DNA of 64,000 bases, from the NCBI RefSeq assembly GCF_001707825.1, contig NZ_LYBM01000006.1:62001-126000 (forward strand), read 5' to 3'. Numbering within the stretch: the first letter of the stretch is position 1; each line of letters begins with the position of its first letter. Both the position numbers and the translations under genes were made by a program. Of the stretch, positions 1-8,779 are shown piece after piece. Source of the stretch: Veronia pacifica (GTDB taxonomy: Bacteria; Pseudomonadota; Gammaproteobacteria; Enterobacterales; Vibrionaceae). Under the pieces are notes generated by a model. It saw only the letters and a list, made by a program, of their open reading frames with translations, was not told the DNA's origin and searched no databases.

Positions 1-2127
1 ACAAATCAGTTCTGGTGGCCTAAACAACTTAATCTCAGCCCACTGCGTGATCATGGCGGGGAATCCAATCCAATGGGAGCCGCCTTCAACTACGCAGACG
101 CATTTAACAGGCTTAATGTCAAGCAAGTAAAGCAAGATATTAATCAAGTACTCACTACGTCTCAGGACTGGTGGCCAGCAGACTATGGAAATTATGGGCC
201 TTTCTTCATCCGGATGGCATGGCATGCTGCGGGTACCTACCGTGTGCATGATGGACGCGGGGGGACTGGCGGAGGCCAACAACGGTTCGATCCACTTAAT
301 AGCTGGCCAGATAACGGCAATTTAGACAAGGCACGGAGATTACTCTGGCCGGTCAAACAAAAATATGGAAGCAGCTTGTCTTGGGGTGACCTGATGGCAT
401 TGACGGGCAATGTTGCCCTCGAAAACATGGGTTTTAAAACGTTTGGTTTTGCAGGAGGACGCACCGATGACTGGGAACCCGATTTCGTCTATTGGGGGCC
501 GGAATCGGTGTTCTTAGCAGACGAAAGACGTGATAGCAAAGGCAAGTTAAAAGGACCACTTGCTGCAGTTCAAATGGGATTGATTTATGTCAATCCTGAG
601 GGACCCGGTGGAAATCCCGATCCATTGGCTGCGGCGGCGGATATTCGGGAGTCATTTGGTCGAATGGCAATGAATGATGAGGAGATAGTGGCTTTAATCG
701 CTGGCGGTCACACTTTTGGTAAGGCACATGGTGCGAAAAAGCCTGAAGGGTGTGTTGGACCCGAGCCTGCAGCAGCTGGCATCGAAGAACAGGGGCTGGG
801 TTGGATCAGTAAGTGCGGCACAGGCAAAGGTGGAGACGCAATCACCAGTGGTTTAGAGGGAGCATGGACAGTCACGCCAACCCGATGGACAACCAATTAC
901 CTCGACAACCTTTTCAATTTTGAATGGGAGCTGACAGAGAGTCCTGCTGGTGCAAAACAATGGGTTCCCACGTCAAAAGCCGCTGCGTTTTTGGTGCCCG
1001 ATGCCCACGATCCTACAAAACGCCACGCACCCATCATGTTCACCACCGATATTGCACTAAAAAAAGATCCTGCGTTCATGGCGATTGCAGAACGTTTTCG
1101 TAAAGATCCGCAAGCATATCAACTGGCATTTGCCAAAGCCTGGTTTAAGTTGAATCATCGCGATTTGGGTCCCAGAGCCCGTTATCTTGGTAGTGAAATT
1201 CCGCAAGAGGTTTTGGTATGGCAAGACCCGGTGCCAGATCTTGACTATCCGATGATCTCCGATGCTCAGGCTAATGAGTTAAAAGCCGATATTTTGGCAA
1301 CTGGGCTGACAGTGCCCGAACTGGTTAGAGCGGCATGGGCATCTGCCTCGAGTTATCGCGGTACAGACATGCGTGGAGGAGCCAACGGTGCCAGAGTCAT
1401 GCTTGAACCTCAAAAAGATTGGGAGGTGAATGATCCCGAAGAATTGGCTACGGTACTGACATCCCTATCTAAGGTGCAGCAAACTTTCAATCGTCAGTCT
1501 GCGCCCGTCAAAGTATCTATGGCAGACATCATTGTACTTGGTGGGGCTGCAGCAATCGAAAAAGCGGCCAGCGATGCAGGTTACACTGTTAGCGTGCCTT
1601 TTGTCGCTGGTCGAACTGATGCATCTCAGGCAATGACAGATGTGGCGTCGTTTGCAGTACTTGAGCCTACGGCAGATGGTTTCAGAAACTACTTCGATAA
1701 AAGTAGCTATCGCTCTCCTGCGGAAATGCTCGTTGACAAAGCCGACTTGCTCACCTTGACCGTGCCAGAAATGGCAGTGTTAGTCGCGGGTATGCGAAGT
1801 CTCAATGCTAATTATCACGGACAGGCTCATGGTGTATTTACCAACAAGCCAGGTACGCTCAGTAATGACTTCTTCGTGAACCTCCTTGATATGTCGACAA
1901 AGTGGAGTAAATCCCCGTCGGCGGAAGGTGTGTACGAAGGACACGACAGAGCGACGGGCAAGCTGAAATGGACCGCAACTCCAGTCGATCTAATTTTTGG
2001 TTCAAATGCCGAGTTAAGGGCGGTGTCTGAATTTTATGCTTCCAGCGATGCTACACAAAAATTTGTCGATGATTTTGTATTGGCATGGAATAAGGTAATG
2101 GTTAATGACAGATTTGATCTGCAATAG
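1..2127 (+). CDS. katG: Catalase-peroxidase KatG (5' end outside window)
   Basis: Bifunctional haem enzyme that removes hydrogen peroxide by catalase and peroxidase activity. The frame is open from base 1: the first 24 codons read [14 protein letters not shown] and similar residues typical of the KatG N-terminus, so the ATG at 73 is internal and the real start lies upstream of the window. Distal haem-pocket residues are in [11 protein letters not shown] (Arg, Trp, His), the proximal His is in [10 protein letters not shown], and the Tyr of [10 protein letters not shown] and Met of FGRMAMND fit the family's Met-Tyr-Trp crosslink. The 708 visible residues are close to the usual 720-750 and include the C-terminal duplicated domain. 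Upstream regulation is not visible. No frameshift seen. Confidence 0.97.
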   Translation, partial: TNQFWWPKQLNLSPLRDHGGESNPMGAAFNYADAFNRLNVKQVKQDINQVLTTSQDWWPADYGNYGPFFIRMAWHAAGTYRVHDGRGGTGGGQQRFDPLNSWPDNGNLDKARRLLWPVKQKYGSSLSWGDLMALTGNVALENMGFKTFGFAGGRTDDWEPDFVYWGPESVFLADERRDSKGKLKGPLAAVQMGLIYVNPEGPGGNPDPLAAAADIRESFGRMAMNDEEIVALIAGGHTFGKAHGAKKPEGCVGPEPAAAGIEEQGLGWISKCGTGKGGDAITSGLEGAWTVTPTRWTTNYLDNLFNFEWELTESPAGAKQWVPTSKAAAFLVPDAHDPTKRHAPIMFTTDIALKKDPAFMAIAERFRKDPQAYQLAFAKAWFKLNHRDLGPRARYLGSEIPQEVLVWQDPVPDLDYPMISDAQANELKADILATGLTVPELVRAAWASASSYRGTDMRGGANGARVMLEPQKDWEVNDPEELATVLTSLSKVQQTFNRQSAPVKVSMADIIVLGGAAAIEKAASDAGYTVSVPFVAGRTDASQAMTDVASFAVLEPTADGFRNYFDKSSYRSPAEMLVDKADLLTLTVPEMAVLVAGMRSLNANYHGQAHGVFTNKPGTLSNDFFVNLLDMSTKWSKSPSAEGVYEGHDRATGKLKWTATPVDLIFGSNAELRAVSEFYASSDATQKFVDDFVLAWNKVMVNDRFDLQ

Positions 2128-2167
2128 CCATCAATCATCGAGAAGAGGTTAAATGAATTCTTAACGC

Positions 2168-2200
2168 AAAGCGGTATCTGAGTGATATCGCTTTATTTCT
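2168..2200 (+). terminator. Probable terminator of katG
   Basis: An 11-bp stem, AAAGCGGTATC with GATATCGCTTT (one G-T pair), has a 5-base loop. It begins about 40 bases after the katG stop and is followed by the T-rich stretch ATTTCTT. Confidence 0.5.
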
Positions 2201-2252
2201 TATGAAAGAATTTCTTAAGGCACCTATCGATATCTGCTCTCGATTCCCAACC

Positions 2253-2550
2253 CTATTTGAATTTGGTATTAAGTCTACTTTCTTGACTCTGACACGGTAT
2301 CAGCAACCGATACGTCATAGCTTTTGATGAGCGAACAACGAATCGTAGGAGAACGGAAATGAGGTAATCAACGCTGCTGATTCTACTATCGAGTGTGGCG
2401 CATAAAGCTTGATTTTGAGTTGCAGCGCTAACTTGACGATTAACTGCTAAATGATTAAGAAATCGCTCTATCACAAAGTTTCTCATTTCGTTCGGATGAC
2501 GCTTTTCATTAAAAATCTCAAAAATCTCAAAAATCTCAAAAATCTCAAAA
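2253..2550 (-). pseudogene. Fragment of an integron-type tyrosine recombinase (IntI-like)
   Basis: On the minus strand the frame reads EIF repeated four times, then NEKRHPNEM, then IERFLNHLAVNRQVSAATQ and NQAL. The pattern KxHP..M....E.FL..LAV...V...TQ..AL is the core-binding (SAM-like) domain of integron integrases and relatives. Homology fades after NQALCATL, and the catalytic domain (R, HxxR, Tyr) is absent, as is the start of the protein. This is a dead remnant, not a working integrase. Its orientation is as in an integron: integrase pointing left, cassette-like material to its right on the opposite strand. It could instead derive from a related XerC/D-like recombinase; family identity is by motif reading only. 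Confidence 0.6.
2512..2547 (-). repeat. Four perfect copies of a 9-bp tandem repeat
   Basis: AAAATCTCA is repeated four times. Read on the minus strand the unit is GAGATTTTT and codes for Glu-Ile-Phe in the same frame as the integrase fragment, so the repeat expanded inside a former coding sequence just before KRHP. Slippage in a decayed gene is the simplest explanation. Confidence 0.9.
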
Positions 2551-2562
2551 AACGTAAAAAAA

Positions 2563-2659
2563 ATGGCACGTTATGTAATCTCTATTTTGGCTCGAATAAG
2601 TAGGAAAAAATAATAAAAAACTGATTATATTGGAATTTTAATTTTACATATCGTGCCAT
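2563..2659. repeat. Inverted repeat, 14-bp arms with one mismatch
   Basis: ATGGCACGTTATGT at 2563-2576 is complementary, with one mismatch, to ACATATCGTGCCAT at 2646-2659. The 69 bases between the arms are A/T-rich. It lies between the integrase fragment and the first cassette core site, where attI would be expected, but no known attI sequence is recognised. Confidence 0.55.
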
Positions 2660-2823
2660 CTTAGGCTCGGATATCTAAATGCTCGTTTTCTACAAATGAA
2701 TTTCACTTAGACATTAATAATTTCACCTGTTAACCTCATGACTTTATTAATAAAAAATCAGCTTGCAATCGTGTTTTTTACATTTTCATTTTCGGCTTAA
2801 CCCGAAATGCACGCTAATACACG

Positions 2824-2830
2824 GTTAGGC
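2824..2830 (+). other. Candidate integron core site GTTAGGC (start of cassette)
   Basis: GTTAGGC fits the GTTRRRY recombination core and sits 21 bases before the VOC gene start. A weak partner GCTTAAC lies at 2795-2801. The matching GCCTAAC begins at 3199, so the VOC gene is bracketed like an integron cassette. Confidence 0.45.
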
Positions 2831-2851
2831 CATCGGAGAATTGGATATAGC

Positions 2852-3205
2852 ATGAAACTCTCGACGCTAAGAATCCCCTGTGAGAACCTGAAGAATTCAG
2901 AGCTTTTCTATTCGAACATGTTAGGTATGAATAAACTGTTCGGTTCAGAGACAGAGGGCTTTATTGGCTACCAACTCGAAAATGTCCAAATTCTCTTAGA
3001 GTTAGAGGAAAAGGGAGAGTTTGAATGTGGCAGATACTTGGGGTTCAGTCTTGAAGTAGACGATATAAATGAATTTTATCTCGTTTCCAAGGGAAAAGGC
3101 GTTACTTTTACAGGGGCACCTGAAAAACAAGCTTGGGGAGGTTTAATGACTCACGTTGTTGATTGCAATCAAAATAGCTTCTCTATTGTGCAAACTGAGG
3201 CCTAA
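2852..3205 (+). CDS. VOC-family (glyoxalase/bleomycin-resistance-like) protein, probable integron cassette
   Basis: A 117-residue single-module VOC protein. The start MKLSTLRIPC is preferred over the in-frame ATG at 2807 because GGAGA lies about 12 bases upstream and the fold begins here. The sequence shows the usual first strand (LRIPCENLKNSELFYSNMLGM), a middle strand pair, and a second half ending THVVDCNQNSFSIVQ. Such proteins bind a metal or sequester small toxic molecules; the substrate cannot be told. It starts just after GTTAGGC and ends within GCCTAAC, with hardly any other flanking DNA, as a mobile cassette would. VOC proteins are common cassette cargo (general knowledge). No promoter of its own is obvious. 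Confidence 0.8.
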   Translation: MKLSTLRIPCENLKNSELFYSNMLGMNKLFGSETEGFIGYQLENVQILLELEEKGEFECGRYLGFSLEVDDINEFYLVSKGKGVTFTGAPEKQAWGGLMTHVVDCNQNSFSIVQTEA

Positions 3206-3265
3206 CAAGTAGGCAAGAGCCAGATTCTCCTGGAGTCACCTGATAATGCTTGTCAGGTAAACAAC
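3199..3265 (+). other. Candidate truncated attC half-site after the VOC gene
   Basis: GCCTAAC at 3199-3205 fits the RYYYAAC end of an attC site and overlaps the VOC stop codon, a typical cassette arrangement. A good GTTAGGC partner is not found downstream; only a weak GTTGAGT occurs at 3306-3312. The site is probably degenerate. Confidence 0.35.
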
Positions 3266-3302
3266 TGTAGATAGGTCGTATCGAAGTAAGCCAGCGAAGC
3301 AT

Positions 3303-3725
3303 TTAGTTGAGTGTCAAAGTGAGGACGAAGGCGTTGGTATGGCCGCGTCTTGCAAAAGTTCTCATCTGAAGAATGCGGAGGATATATGTGCCGTTTAAGC
3401 TCATCGAAAACCCCGTGTCCATTTGGCTTGGCAGGTGAACAGAGTGATTGAACGCTCGATGAAAAAGCAGTACATCAAGGGTGTTTTTATTCCCCTCGAT
3501 ATCATCGTTTAAATCAACATACAGTATCTGGCCTGCTGAAGCATAAAACTCAAAATCTATGTATTGATAACCCTTCACCTTGCTGGTGAAACGTTTCGTT
3601 GTTTTTCCATCACTAAAATCGATGGAGACGCATTGGCTCTCACTGGAATTACAAGCATACGAAATACTTGGTGAAAAGATGTATGTAATAGTGAGCAGTA
3701 TCGTTAGAAAGAGAACACTCCGCAA
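3303..3725 (-). CDS. Secreted protein resembling g-type lysozyme inhibitors
   Basis: A 140-residue protein with a clear signal peptide (MRSVLFLTILLTITYIFSPS, cleavage after SYA). The mature part has a Cys pair (CNSSESQC), the segment YASAGQILYVDLNDD, and an end block NGTYILRILQMRTFARR. The AGQ.LYVDL plus QMR..ARR pattern is what I associate with periplasmic lysozyme-inhibitor and PPC-like beta-sandwich proteins; this is recognition from memory, not a search. The cell location would be periplasm. It lies convergent to the VOC cassette, and whether it too entered with the integron is open. Confidence 0.6.
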   Translation of the reverse strand: MRSVLFLTILLTITYIFSPSISYACNSSESQCVSIDFSDGKTTKRFTSKVKGYQYIDFEFYASAGQILYVDLNDDIEGNKNTLDVLLFHRAFNHSVHLPSQMDTGFSMSLNGTYILRILQMRTFARRGHTNAFVLTLTLN

Positions 3726-3790
3726 AACAGAAACCTCTTAATGCAACGTCATGACAACCGAAAAATAGCGTATGTTCTGGGTAGTGTGAA

Positions 3791-4927
3791 CTAATTTCTG
3801 GGTTGCCCAAATAGCCAAACAAATAAAGAGAACCTTGCTCGCTTTTTGTTTTTTGGGTATCGCGGAAGCGCAAAATCATCATCCATATTGGTCTCTATCC
3901 GTGCTTCGCGGATAAACGATGTAAACCCCTCAATACCAGAAAACATCTCAATCACTGTTGCCTTTTCTTGTTCTGTCAATTGATTGAATGCCTTTTGAAG
4001 CTGGCTATAGCACCATACCCGATAACGGGTCGTTTTCGTTGATGGAAAGCGCAGGTTTCTACCGACAAAGTCAAACCGACGTTTACCAGCAGCAAACGCA
4101 TCTGCATTTTGCTTGAGATAGGGTAGGTAGTCGTTACCTATTCTGTCTAAAAGTGGCTTCCAATACGGCTGCTCCGGCTTTATCCATGATTGGCTTTTGG
4201 GTAGTTTTTCCGGTTTGGCATTCCACATTCTGGACAGCCACTCATAGGTGTTGGGTGCGTGAATACGCATGGTTTCGGCTGAGACTGGGTCATTACCAAA
4301 ATGACGGAACATAGAGGCAAAGTACCCGTAGTCAGCAATACTTGGATGACTGCCAAGGATGAAGGGCTGTTCCTCTAGCAGAGGTTCGAGAAACTCAAAC
4401 TCCCGAAACAACATCTCTTTGACATCATTGCTATTGTGTTTGTTGACGCCATCCTTCCACAACCATTCATTTTGTTGGCGTTTGGCAAACCACCAACCCG
4501 CGGGGCGACCAAGCCAAGGGTGAATGATCTCAGTAGCGATTGTCCAACCCAGTGCTCGCCTGCTTGTTTCAGGTACCCAGCGCCACCACATTGCAGGTCG
4601 CCAAAGCCATTCATCTCCGTAGTCTTCAATCAAAATAGCCAGAAACCGGAGTGCAGGATCGCTGGGGTAGATGGGAGAGCCACCGTAGCATTGTTCTAAC
4701 CAATGGATCATAGGAGTGGAATCAAACAACCAGCGTCCATCCTCTGCTTCAAGGGCTGGCATCTTCTTGAACCCTGTGTTCATATAGATTTTGTTCAGTG
4801 TACAATAATCGATATCTTTGTAGGTGAACGGTATCTGTTTGTATCTAAGATACGCTTCAACTTTTCCACTGAAATAAGAGATGCTTGACCGATACAGTGT
4901 CCACGGCGTCGAGGGAGCTTGGTGCAT
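3791..4927 (-). CDS. Glutathione S-transferase family protein
   Basis: 378 residues, longer than the usual 200-230. Residues about 8-90 form a thioredoxin-like N-domain: LYRSSISYFSGKVEAYLRY, then KKMPALEAEDGRWLFDSTP, matching the GST pattern with cis-Pro and the glutathione-contacting Asp-Ser. A helical C-domain follows (FREFEFLEPLLEEQPFILG, then SIADYGYFASM), plus about 120 extra residues rich in Trp, Arg and Lys. Probably cytoplasmic glutathione conjugation or thiol reduction; substrate unknown. Single gene, with a palindrome 38-58 bases upstream that could be an operator. Confidence 0.85.
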   Translation of the reverse strand: MHQAPSTPWTLYRSSISYFSGKVEAYLRYKQIPFTYKDIDYCTLNKIYMNTGFKKMPALEAEDGRWLFDSTPMIHWLEQCYGGSPIYPSDPALRFLAILIEDYGDEWLWRPAMWWRWVPETSRRALGWTIATEIIHPWLGRPAGWWFAKRQQNEWLWKDGVNKHNSNDVKEMLFREFEFLEPLLEEQPFILGSHPSIADYGYFASMFRHFGNDPVSAETMRIHAPNTYEWLSRMWNAKPEKLPKSQSWIKPEQPYWKPLLDRIGNDYLPYLKQNADAFAAGKRRFDFVGRNLRFPSTKTTRYRVWCYSQLQKAFNQLTEQEKATVIEMFSGIEGFTSFIREARIETNMDDDFALPRYPKNKKRARFSLFVWLFGQPRN

Positions 4928-4964
4928 TCAGACATCCTGTCTTTAAACAACATTGTTTTGATTA

Positions 4965-4985
4965 GCCGGATATTGAATATCCGGC
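4965..4985. promoter_or_regulatory. Near-perfect palindrome upstream of the GST gene
   Basis: GCCGGATATT and AATATCCGGC flank one central G (10-bp arms). It lies in the probable leader or promoter of the GST gene, 38 bases from its start. It could be a dimeric repressor operator or an RNA hairpin. No T-run follows, so it is not a terminator. Confidence 0.4.
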
Positions 4986-5089
4986 CAGTCTCAAAAGATG
5001 ATGGCTAAATTGTCAGACGCTTGCTTGCTCCAGATGTAAGATTGGTAAAAAATAATATTGTTAAAAAGTGAGATTTTCCGGTAATTAAG

Positions 5090-5620
5090 TTAGCGAACAT
5101 TCAGTGTTGCAACGACCTGCTTCAAGTTCGCCCTCAGTGCAGGATCTTTTACCTTGCCAGTGTCAGTATCAAACACGTCATAGAACTTACCAACAGACAA
5201 ACTGGCTTTAAGGTCGGCGCCGATATACGCTGCTGATTCGACCGCGAAGTCTAGAACACTTCTCGCACCGGCAGCTCCGGGAGAGGTCGATAGGAAAATG
5301 ACAGGTTTTCCCTGAAAGACTTTACCTTCTACTCTCGACGCCCAATCATATATATTCTTATAGGCAGAGGTATAGGTGCCATTGTATTCGGCGAAAGACA
5401 CTATAACGGCATCAGCCTGTGCAATTTTTTCGATAAAGCGGTGAGCAGGCTCCGGGATCCCTGTGCTATTTTCTCGATCAATACTGTAAATTGGCATCTC
5501 AAAATCGTTGAGGTCGATAAGGTCAATGTCAGCGTTGCCGACAAGGCTGGCTGTGTAGTGAGCAAGTTGTTTATTGATTGAATTGCGACTGTTTGTTGCG
5601 CCAAATGATAATATTTTCAT
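5090..5620 (-). CDS. NADPH-dependent FMN reductase (flavodoxin fold)
   Basis: A 176-residue cytoplasmic flavin reductase or quinone reductase-like protein. The N-terminal phosphate-binding loop is GATNSRNSINKQLA, and the flavin-site segments are VSFAEYNGTYTSAYKNIYDW and LSTSPGAAGARSVL, in the normal order and length for the family. I chose ATG at 5620 rather than GTG at 5623 because AAGGA then sits 7-8 bases upstream. It follows the MFS gene by about 34 bases, so the two are probably one transcript controlled by the SoxR box at 6905. This fits a role in redox stress or redox-cycling drug detoxification (inference). Confidence 0.9.
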   Translation of the reverse strand: MKILSFGATNSRNSINKQLAHYTASLVGNADIDLIDLNDFEMPIYSIDRENSTGIPEPAHRFIEKIAQADAVIVSFAEYNGTYTSAYKNIYDWASRVEGKVFQGKPVIFLSTSPGAAGARSVLDFAVESAAYIGADLKASLSVGKFYDVFDTDTGKVKDPALRANLKQVVATLNVR

Positions 5621-5654
5621 CACTTATTCCTTGTCATTAGTGTTATTTCAATTC

Positions 5655-6863
5655 TTATGTAAAAGATGTCACTGTGGATGCAGGTTTTTTCTTAAGGGAT
5701 ATCATGGCGAGTCCGGCTAATAACATGATTAAACCAGCCATCATGAATCCAGATTGAGTCATGTCGTAACTACTCAGTAAAGCAATGACCACGTAACTAA
5801 TGCTTTGTGCCGTCGTCGTAAAAAGTTTCAGACCGCCGTCGACACGCCCCCTCATTTTTATCGGAATACTGACGTGAAGTAGATTTGTTCTTGCTATCCG
5901 ATTAAAGGCATTGAAGAAGCCGATGCCAACGGTAAATGCGACCAGTATCAGCGGTGATAACAAGGTGCTAATCATTAAGAGTAAGGTTGAGATGACCAAC
6001 ACTGACACTATCATCGCGTTTTGATGGTCGATACGTTTCAGCAGCATGTTGACTGAGAACCCCATCAGCAACCCGCCTATCGCAAATGCCATATTCCATG
6101 AGGCAAACCATGCCCCGTCAACACCAAGCTCAGCCAGATAAATAGGTACCAGTCGTACGAGAAATGTCAGCACTGGATAAGAGAGGCTTGAGAGTGCAAC
6201 AAAAGCGAAGAAACCCGGCGCTGATTTGAGTATGTTTTTGCTTTCCAGTAGTTGTGAAAAGAAAGCCTGCCGTGACGATCGTCTTATTTTTTGCTGGTAA
6301 GGTGTTTGCCAATAGCTAGTGAGTGCAATGATAGATAACAGGGAAGCAACGGCAGAAAATTCAATGATGGTCCAGCTCTCCAAGAGCAATATGCCCAACA
6401 TGCCTGCCGTGAGGCTGGTTCCCTGCATGACTACCTCTCTGTGCCCAGAGATTATCGGGTATTCTTGAGTCTGGTAGTTCTCTTGGATGAAAGCGTTGTG
6501 ATTTACCCATGCAACATCATTAACCACCCAAAACACGATCTGAAACACAGCGAGTACCCAGATAGAGTCATTACCACTAATGAAAAGTAGAAAAGTAATC
6601 ATTGCAGCAGTCACTTTGACCGTCTGAGTAGCCAGTAAAATAGACTTTCGCGATAAGCGATCAATCATTGTTGAACTGAAGGGAGTGGCGACAAAGCTCA
6701 TCGCAGTACAAATGAGTGCAGTCAATGCGACGAAGGGACCATTACCCGGCTCTGACAACATTGCCCAAGGTACGGCAAGCATAAGCATACTGCTTGCTAT
6801 TCCATCAAATAATTGACCAGTTAAGTAAGGGTAGCTTCTTGCTTTTATTGAGGTATTAGCCAT
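5655..6863 (-). CDS. MFS efflux transporter, probable SoxR target
   Basis: An inner-membrane major facilitator of about 402 residues with about 12 hydrophobic segments and the loop DRLSRKSILLA (motif A-like, after TM2). The start MANTSIKARS at 6863 is preferred over the ATG nine bases earlier because GGA then has normal spacing. Likely exports a small molecule; the substrate is not identifiable. Its promoter (minus strand) has TTTACC and TAGAGT elements separated by 19 bp with a SoxR box in the spacer, as in E. coli soxS. The flavin reductase gene follows. The protein is MFS by overall pattern, without recognisable subfamily. Confidence 0.88.
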   Translation of the reverse strand: MANTSIKARSYPYLTGQLFDGIASSMLMLAVPWAMLSEPGNGPFVALTALICTAMSFVATPFSSTMIDRLSRKSILLATQTVKVTAAMITFLLFISGNDSIWVLAVFQIVFWVVNDVAWVNHNAFIQENYQTQEYPIISGHREVVMQGTSLTAGMLGILLLESWTIIEFSAVASLLSIIALTSYWQTPYQQKIRRSSRQAFFSQLLESKNILKSAPGFFAFVALSSLSYPVLTFLVRLVPIYLAELGVDGAWFASWNMAFAIGGLLMGFSVNMLLKRIDHQNAMIVSVLVISTLLLMISTLLSPLILVAFTVGIGFFNAFNRIARTNLLHVSIPIKMRGRVDGGLKLFTTTAQSISYVVIALLSSYDMTQSGFMMAGLIMLLAGLAMISLKKKPASTVTSFT

Positions 6864-6895
6864 ATTTCTCATTCCGGTTCAGTACTATGAGACTT

Positions 6896-6926
6896 ACTCT
6901 AAAACCTCAACTTAACTTTAGGTAAA
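6896..6926 (-). promoter_or_regulatory. SoxR-controlled promoter with SoxR box (MFS-flavin reductase operon)
   Basis: On the minus strand a -35 element TTTACC (6921-6926) and a -10-like TAGAGT (6896-6901) are 19 bp apart. The 18-bp box CCTCAACTTAACTTTAGG at 6905-6922 differs from the E. coli box CCTCAAGTTAACTTGAGG at three positions. The overlong 19-bp spacer and the identical -35 are hallmarks of MerR/SoxR-activated promoters. Confidence 0.85.
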
Positions 6927-7096
6927 GAGGTGTTTGTTGGTTTCAGACGACAGATCGAAAAAGTGCGGCAGATATCGTGTTTCTTGGTGAGTGACAGCGA
7001 TATTCTAATAACGCTACCTCAGGTCTATTTTTGAATGTGACTCGATTTTTAGTCAAATGAGACTGGCGGGCAGTCCAGCATCGTGGCAACTTCAAA

Positions 7097-7114
7097 GCTC
7101 AACTTAAGTTAAGG
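7097..7114 (+). promoter_or_regulatory. Second SoxR-like box, upstream of soxR
   Basis: GCTCAACTTAAGTTAAGG, with palindromic core AACTTAAGTT, resembles the box at 6905. TATAGT at 7119-7124 could be the soxR -10 element, which would place SoxR close to its own promoter and suggest autoregulation. No convincing -35 was found. Confidence 0.6.
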
Positions 7115-7195
7115 CATTTATAGTGACACTCTGACGAGTATGTCTATCGAGCACCGGGGTATGAACTGTTGCCAGCACTACAGGGGATAAACGCA

Positions 7196-7624
7196 GTGGA
7201 ATTATCAGTCGGGCAGGTAGCCAAAAGATCAGGAGTTGCAGTGTCGGCACTCCACTTCTACGAAAAAAAAGGGTTAATTTTTAGCAGCCGTAATGCTGGA
7301 AATCAGCGACGCTATTCAACATCTGTACTGCGAAGGGTGGCTATTATTAAAACAGCACAGCAGCTCGGTATTTCTCTTGAAGATATTAAGAGAGTTTTGT
7401 CTGAGCTGCCACGTGAACGTTCACCCAGTAAAGAGGATTGGTCCAAAATGGCCGCAATATGGCGGATTGAGCTGGAGCAGCGTATCGCGGGTCTTCAAAG
7501 GTTGAGTGAAAACCTCTACTCTTGTATTGGCTGTGGCTGTTTGTCCCTGGAAAAGTGCGCATTGAGAAATCCGGACGACCTGATGGGAAAAGAAAGTTCA
7601 GGTGGTGTGTTATTAAAAGCCTGA
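7196..7624 (+). CDS. soxR: Redox-sensing MerR-family activator SoxR
   Basis: Cytoplasmic [2Fe-2S] transcription factor activated by redox-cycling compounds. The winged helix is LSVGQVAKRSGVAVSALHFY; the dimerisation helix follows; the cluster ligands are the four Cys in CIGCGCLSLEKC, the exact CX2CXCX5C SoxR pattern, followed by ALRNPDD. Start taken as GTG at 7196, because GGGGA lies 8 bases upstream and the protein then begins MELSVGQVAKRSG; an in-frame TTG at 7169 has no such site. Length 142 fits. It is divergent from the MFS pump it probably controls. No soxS gene is present nearby, so direct control of efflux genes, as known in non-enteric bacteria, is likely. Confidence 0.95.
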   Translation: MELSVGQVAKRSGVAVSALHFYEKKGLIFSSRNAGNQRRYSTSVLRRVAIIKTAQQLGISLEDIKRVLSELPRERSPSKEDWSKMAAIWRIELEQRIAGLQRLSENLYSCIGCGCLSLEKCALRNPDDLMGKESSGGVLLKA

Positions 7625-7720
7625 GTACAAAGGCTCGGGAAATTTAAAGGCTCGGTATCCGTTTTACTTGTTTTGAGAGAGCAGCCTGTCACAGAGACGA
7701 GCTGCCCTATTAGTCGGATG

Positions 7721-8779
7721 CTAGCTTACGCTTACGCCCCAGTTAATTTCGTTTGCGTCACTATCAGTAACCTCATCGAGATAGTTCTCAACCTGTTGGG
7801 CTACCACCTTATCGGGCTCTTCAAAGAAGGCGATATGGAAAATGGCATCACCTTCATTTACAAGTGGTAGCGTTTGCTGTCCAATTACTATGCCTCCCTG
7901 AGGCGCAATAATAGCGATATCATTACCGCCAGAGGGACTGCTTATCGTCGCGATGGTCTGATTTTTACTCACACGTTGACCCAATCCAATATGAGAGCGC
8001 AGAATACCGTCTGACTCTGCCCTGAGCCATCTTGTATCTCTGGCGACAACAGGCTCAACAAACTTCTTACGCTTATTAGAACGTATCATGCCTAAATGAC
8101 GCATCACCCGTTTGACCCCCTTAACACCTGCAGTAATAGCATAAGGTTCAAACCTGAGTGCCTCTCCCGCCTCATAGGTTATCACTGGGATACCAATTTT
8201 TTCCGCTTCGGCCCTGAGTGAGCCTTCTCTCAACGCTGCGTCAACGACAACGGGTGTACCAAATGCTGTCGCCATTTCTTCCGCCGCTTTGTTCGATAAA
8301 TTCGCCCTTATTTGAGGCAAATTAGTACGGTGTATAGCCGCGGTATGAAGGTCAACAATGTGAGTGGTTCGACTCACCACCTGGCTGAAAAACTGGTAGG
8401 CCAGACGACCAGCAATTGAACCACGCTCTGCGCCGGGGAAACAGCGATTGAGGTCCCGACGGTCTGGCAAGTATCTGGATTTATGAATAAAACCAAAAAC
8501 ATTGACGACCGGAACGGCAATCAGTGTACCCTTGAGTTTTTTCGGATCGATCGTTTCCAGTAGCTGACGAACAACCTCGACGCCATTTAATTCATCGCCG
8601 TGGATGGCAGCATTGACCATCAACACGGGTCCCGGTTTGTTACCATGCAATACCTCAATATTCACGCCCAGCGGAGAATGTGTATAAAGGCGGGCGGCCT
8701 CTAATTCGACACTTGCTCTGGTTCCGGGTAATACATCTATGTTTGCAATGTTAAAGCTTGAGTGTTTAGCCTTTGGCAC
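7721..8779 (-). CDS. Succinylglutamate desuccinylase/aspartoacylase-family zinc hydrolase
   Basis: A member of the AstE/AspA branch of M14 metallocarboxypeptidases, about 352 residues. Zinc ligands are visible in [11 protein letters not shown] (His, Glu) and HIVDLHTA (His); [11 protein letters not shown] supplies the substrate-binding Arg. Start taken as GTG at 8779 with GAGGA about 9 bases upstream; the ATG at 8824 would overlap rimK by 59 bases, the GTG by 14. Last gene of a retropepsin-rimK operon. Since RimK adds glutamates, an attractive but unproven role is removing or trimming them. True desuccinylation is unlikely because no arginine-succinyltransferase genes are near. Confidence 0.85.
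   Translation of the reverse strand: MPKAKHSSFNIANIDVLPGTRASVELEAARLYTHSPLGVNIEVLHGNKPGPVLMVNAAIHGDELNGVEVVRQLLETIDPKKLKGTLIAVPVVNVFGFIHKSRYLPDRRDLNRCFPGAERGSIAGRLAYQFFSQVVSRTTHIVDLHTAAIHRTNLPQIRANLSNKAAEEMATAFGTPVVVDAALREGSLRAEAEKIGIPVITYEAGEALRFEPYAITAGVKGVKRVMRHLGMIRSNKRKKFVEPVVARDTRWLRAESDGILRSHIGLGQRVSKNQTIATISSPSGGNDIAIIAPQGGIVIGQQTLPLVNEGDAIFHIAFFEEPDKVVAQQVENYLDEVTDSDANEINWGVSVS

Noticed and set aside
73-75. ATG as start of katG
   Set aside because: The frame is open and family-like back to base 1, so the real start is outside the window.
3649-3882. Minus-strand frame overlapping the secreted-protein and GST genes
   Set aside because: It overlaps both real genes in another frame, without any family likeness.
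7628-7660. Direct repeat AAAGGCTCGG twice downstream of soxR
   Set aside because: Too short and without further copies; no function suggested.
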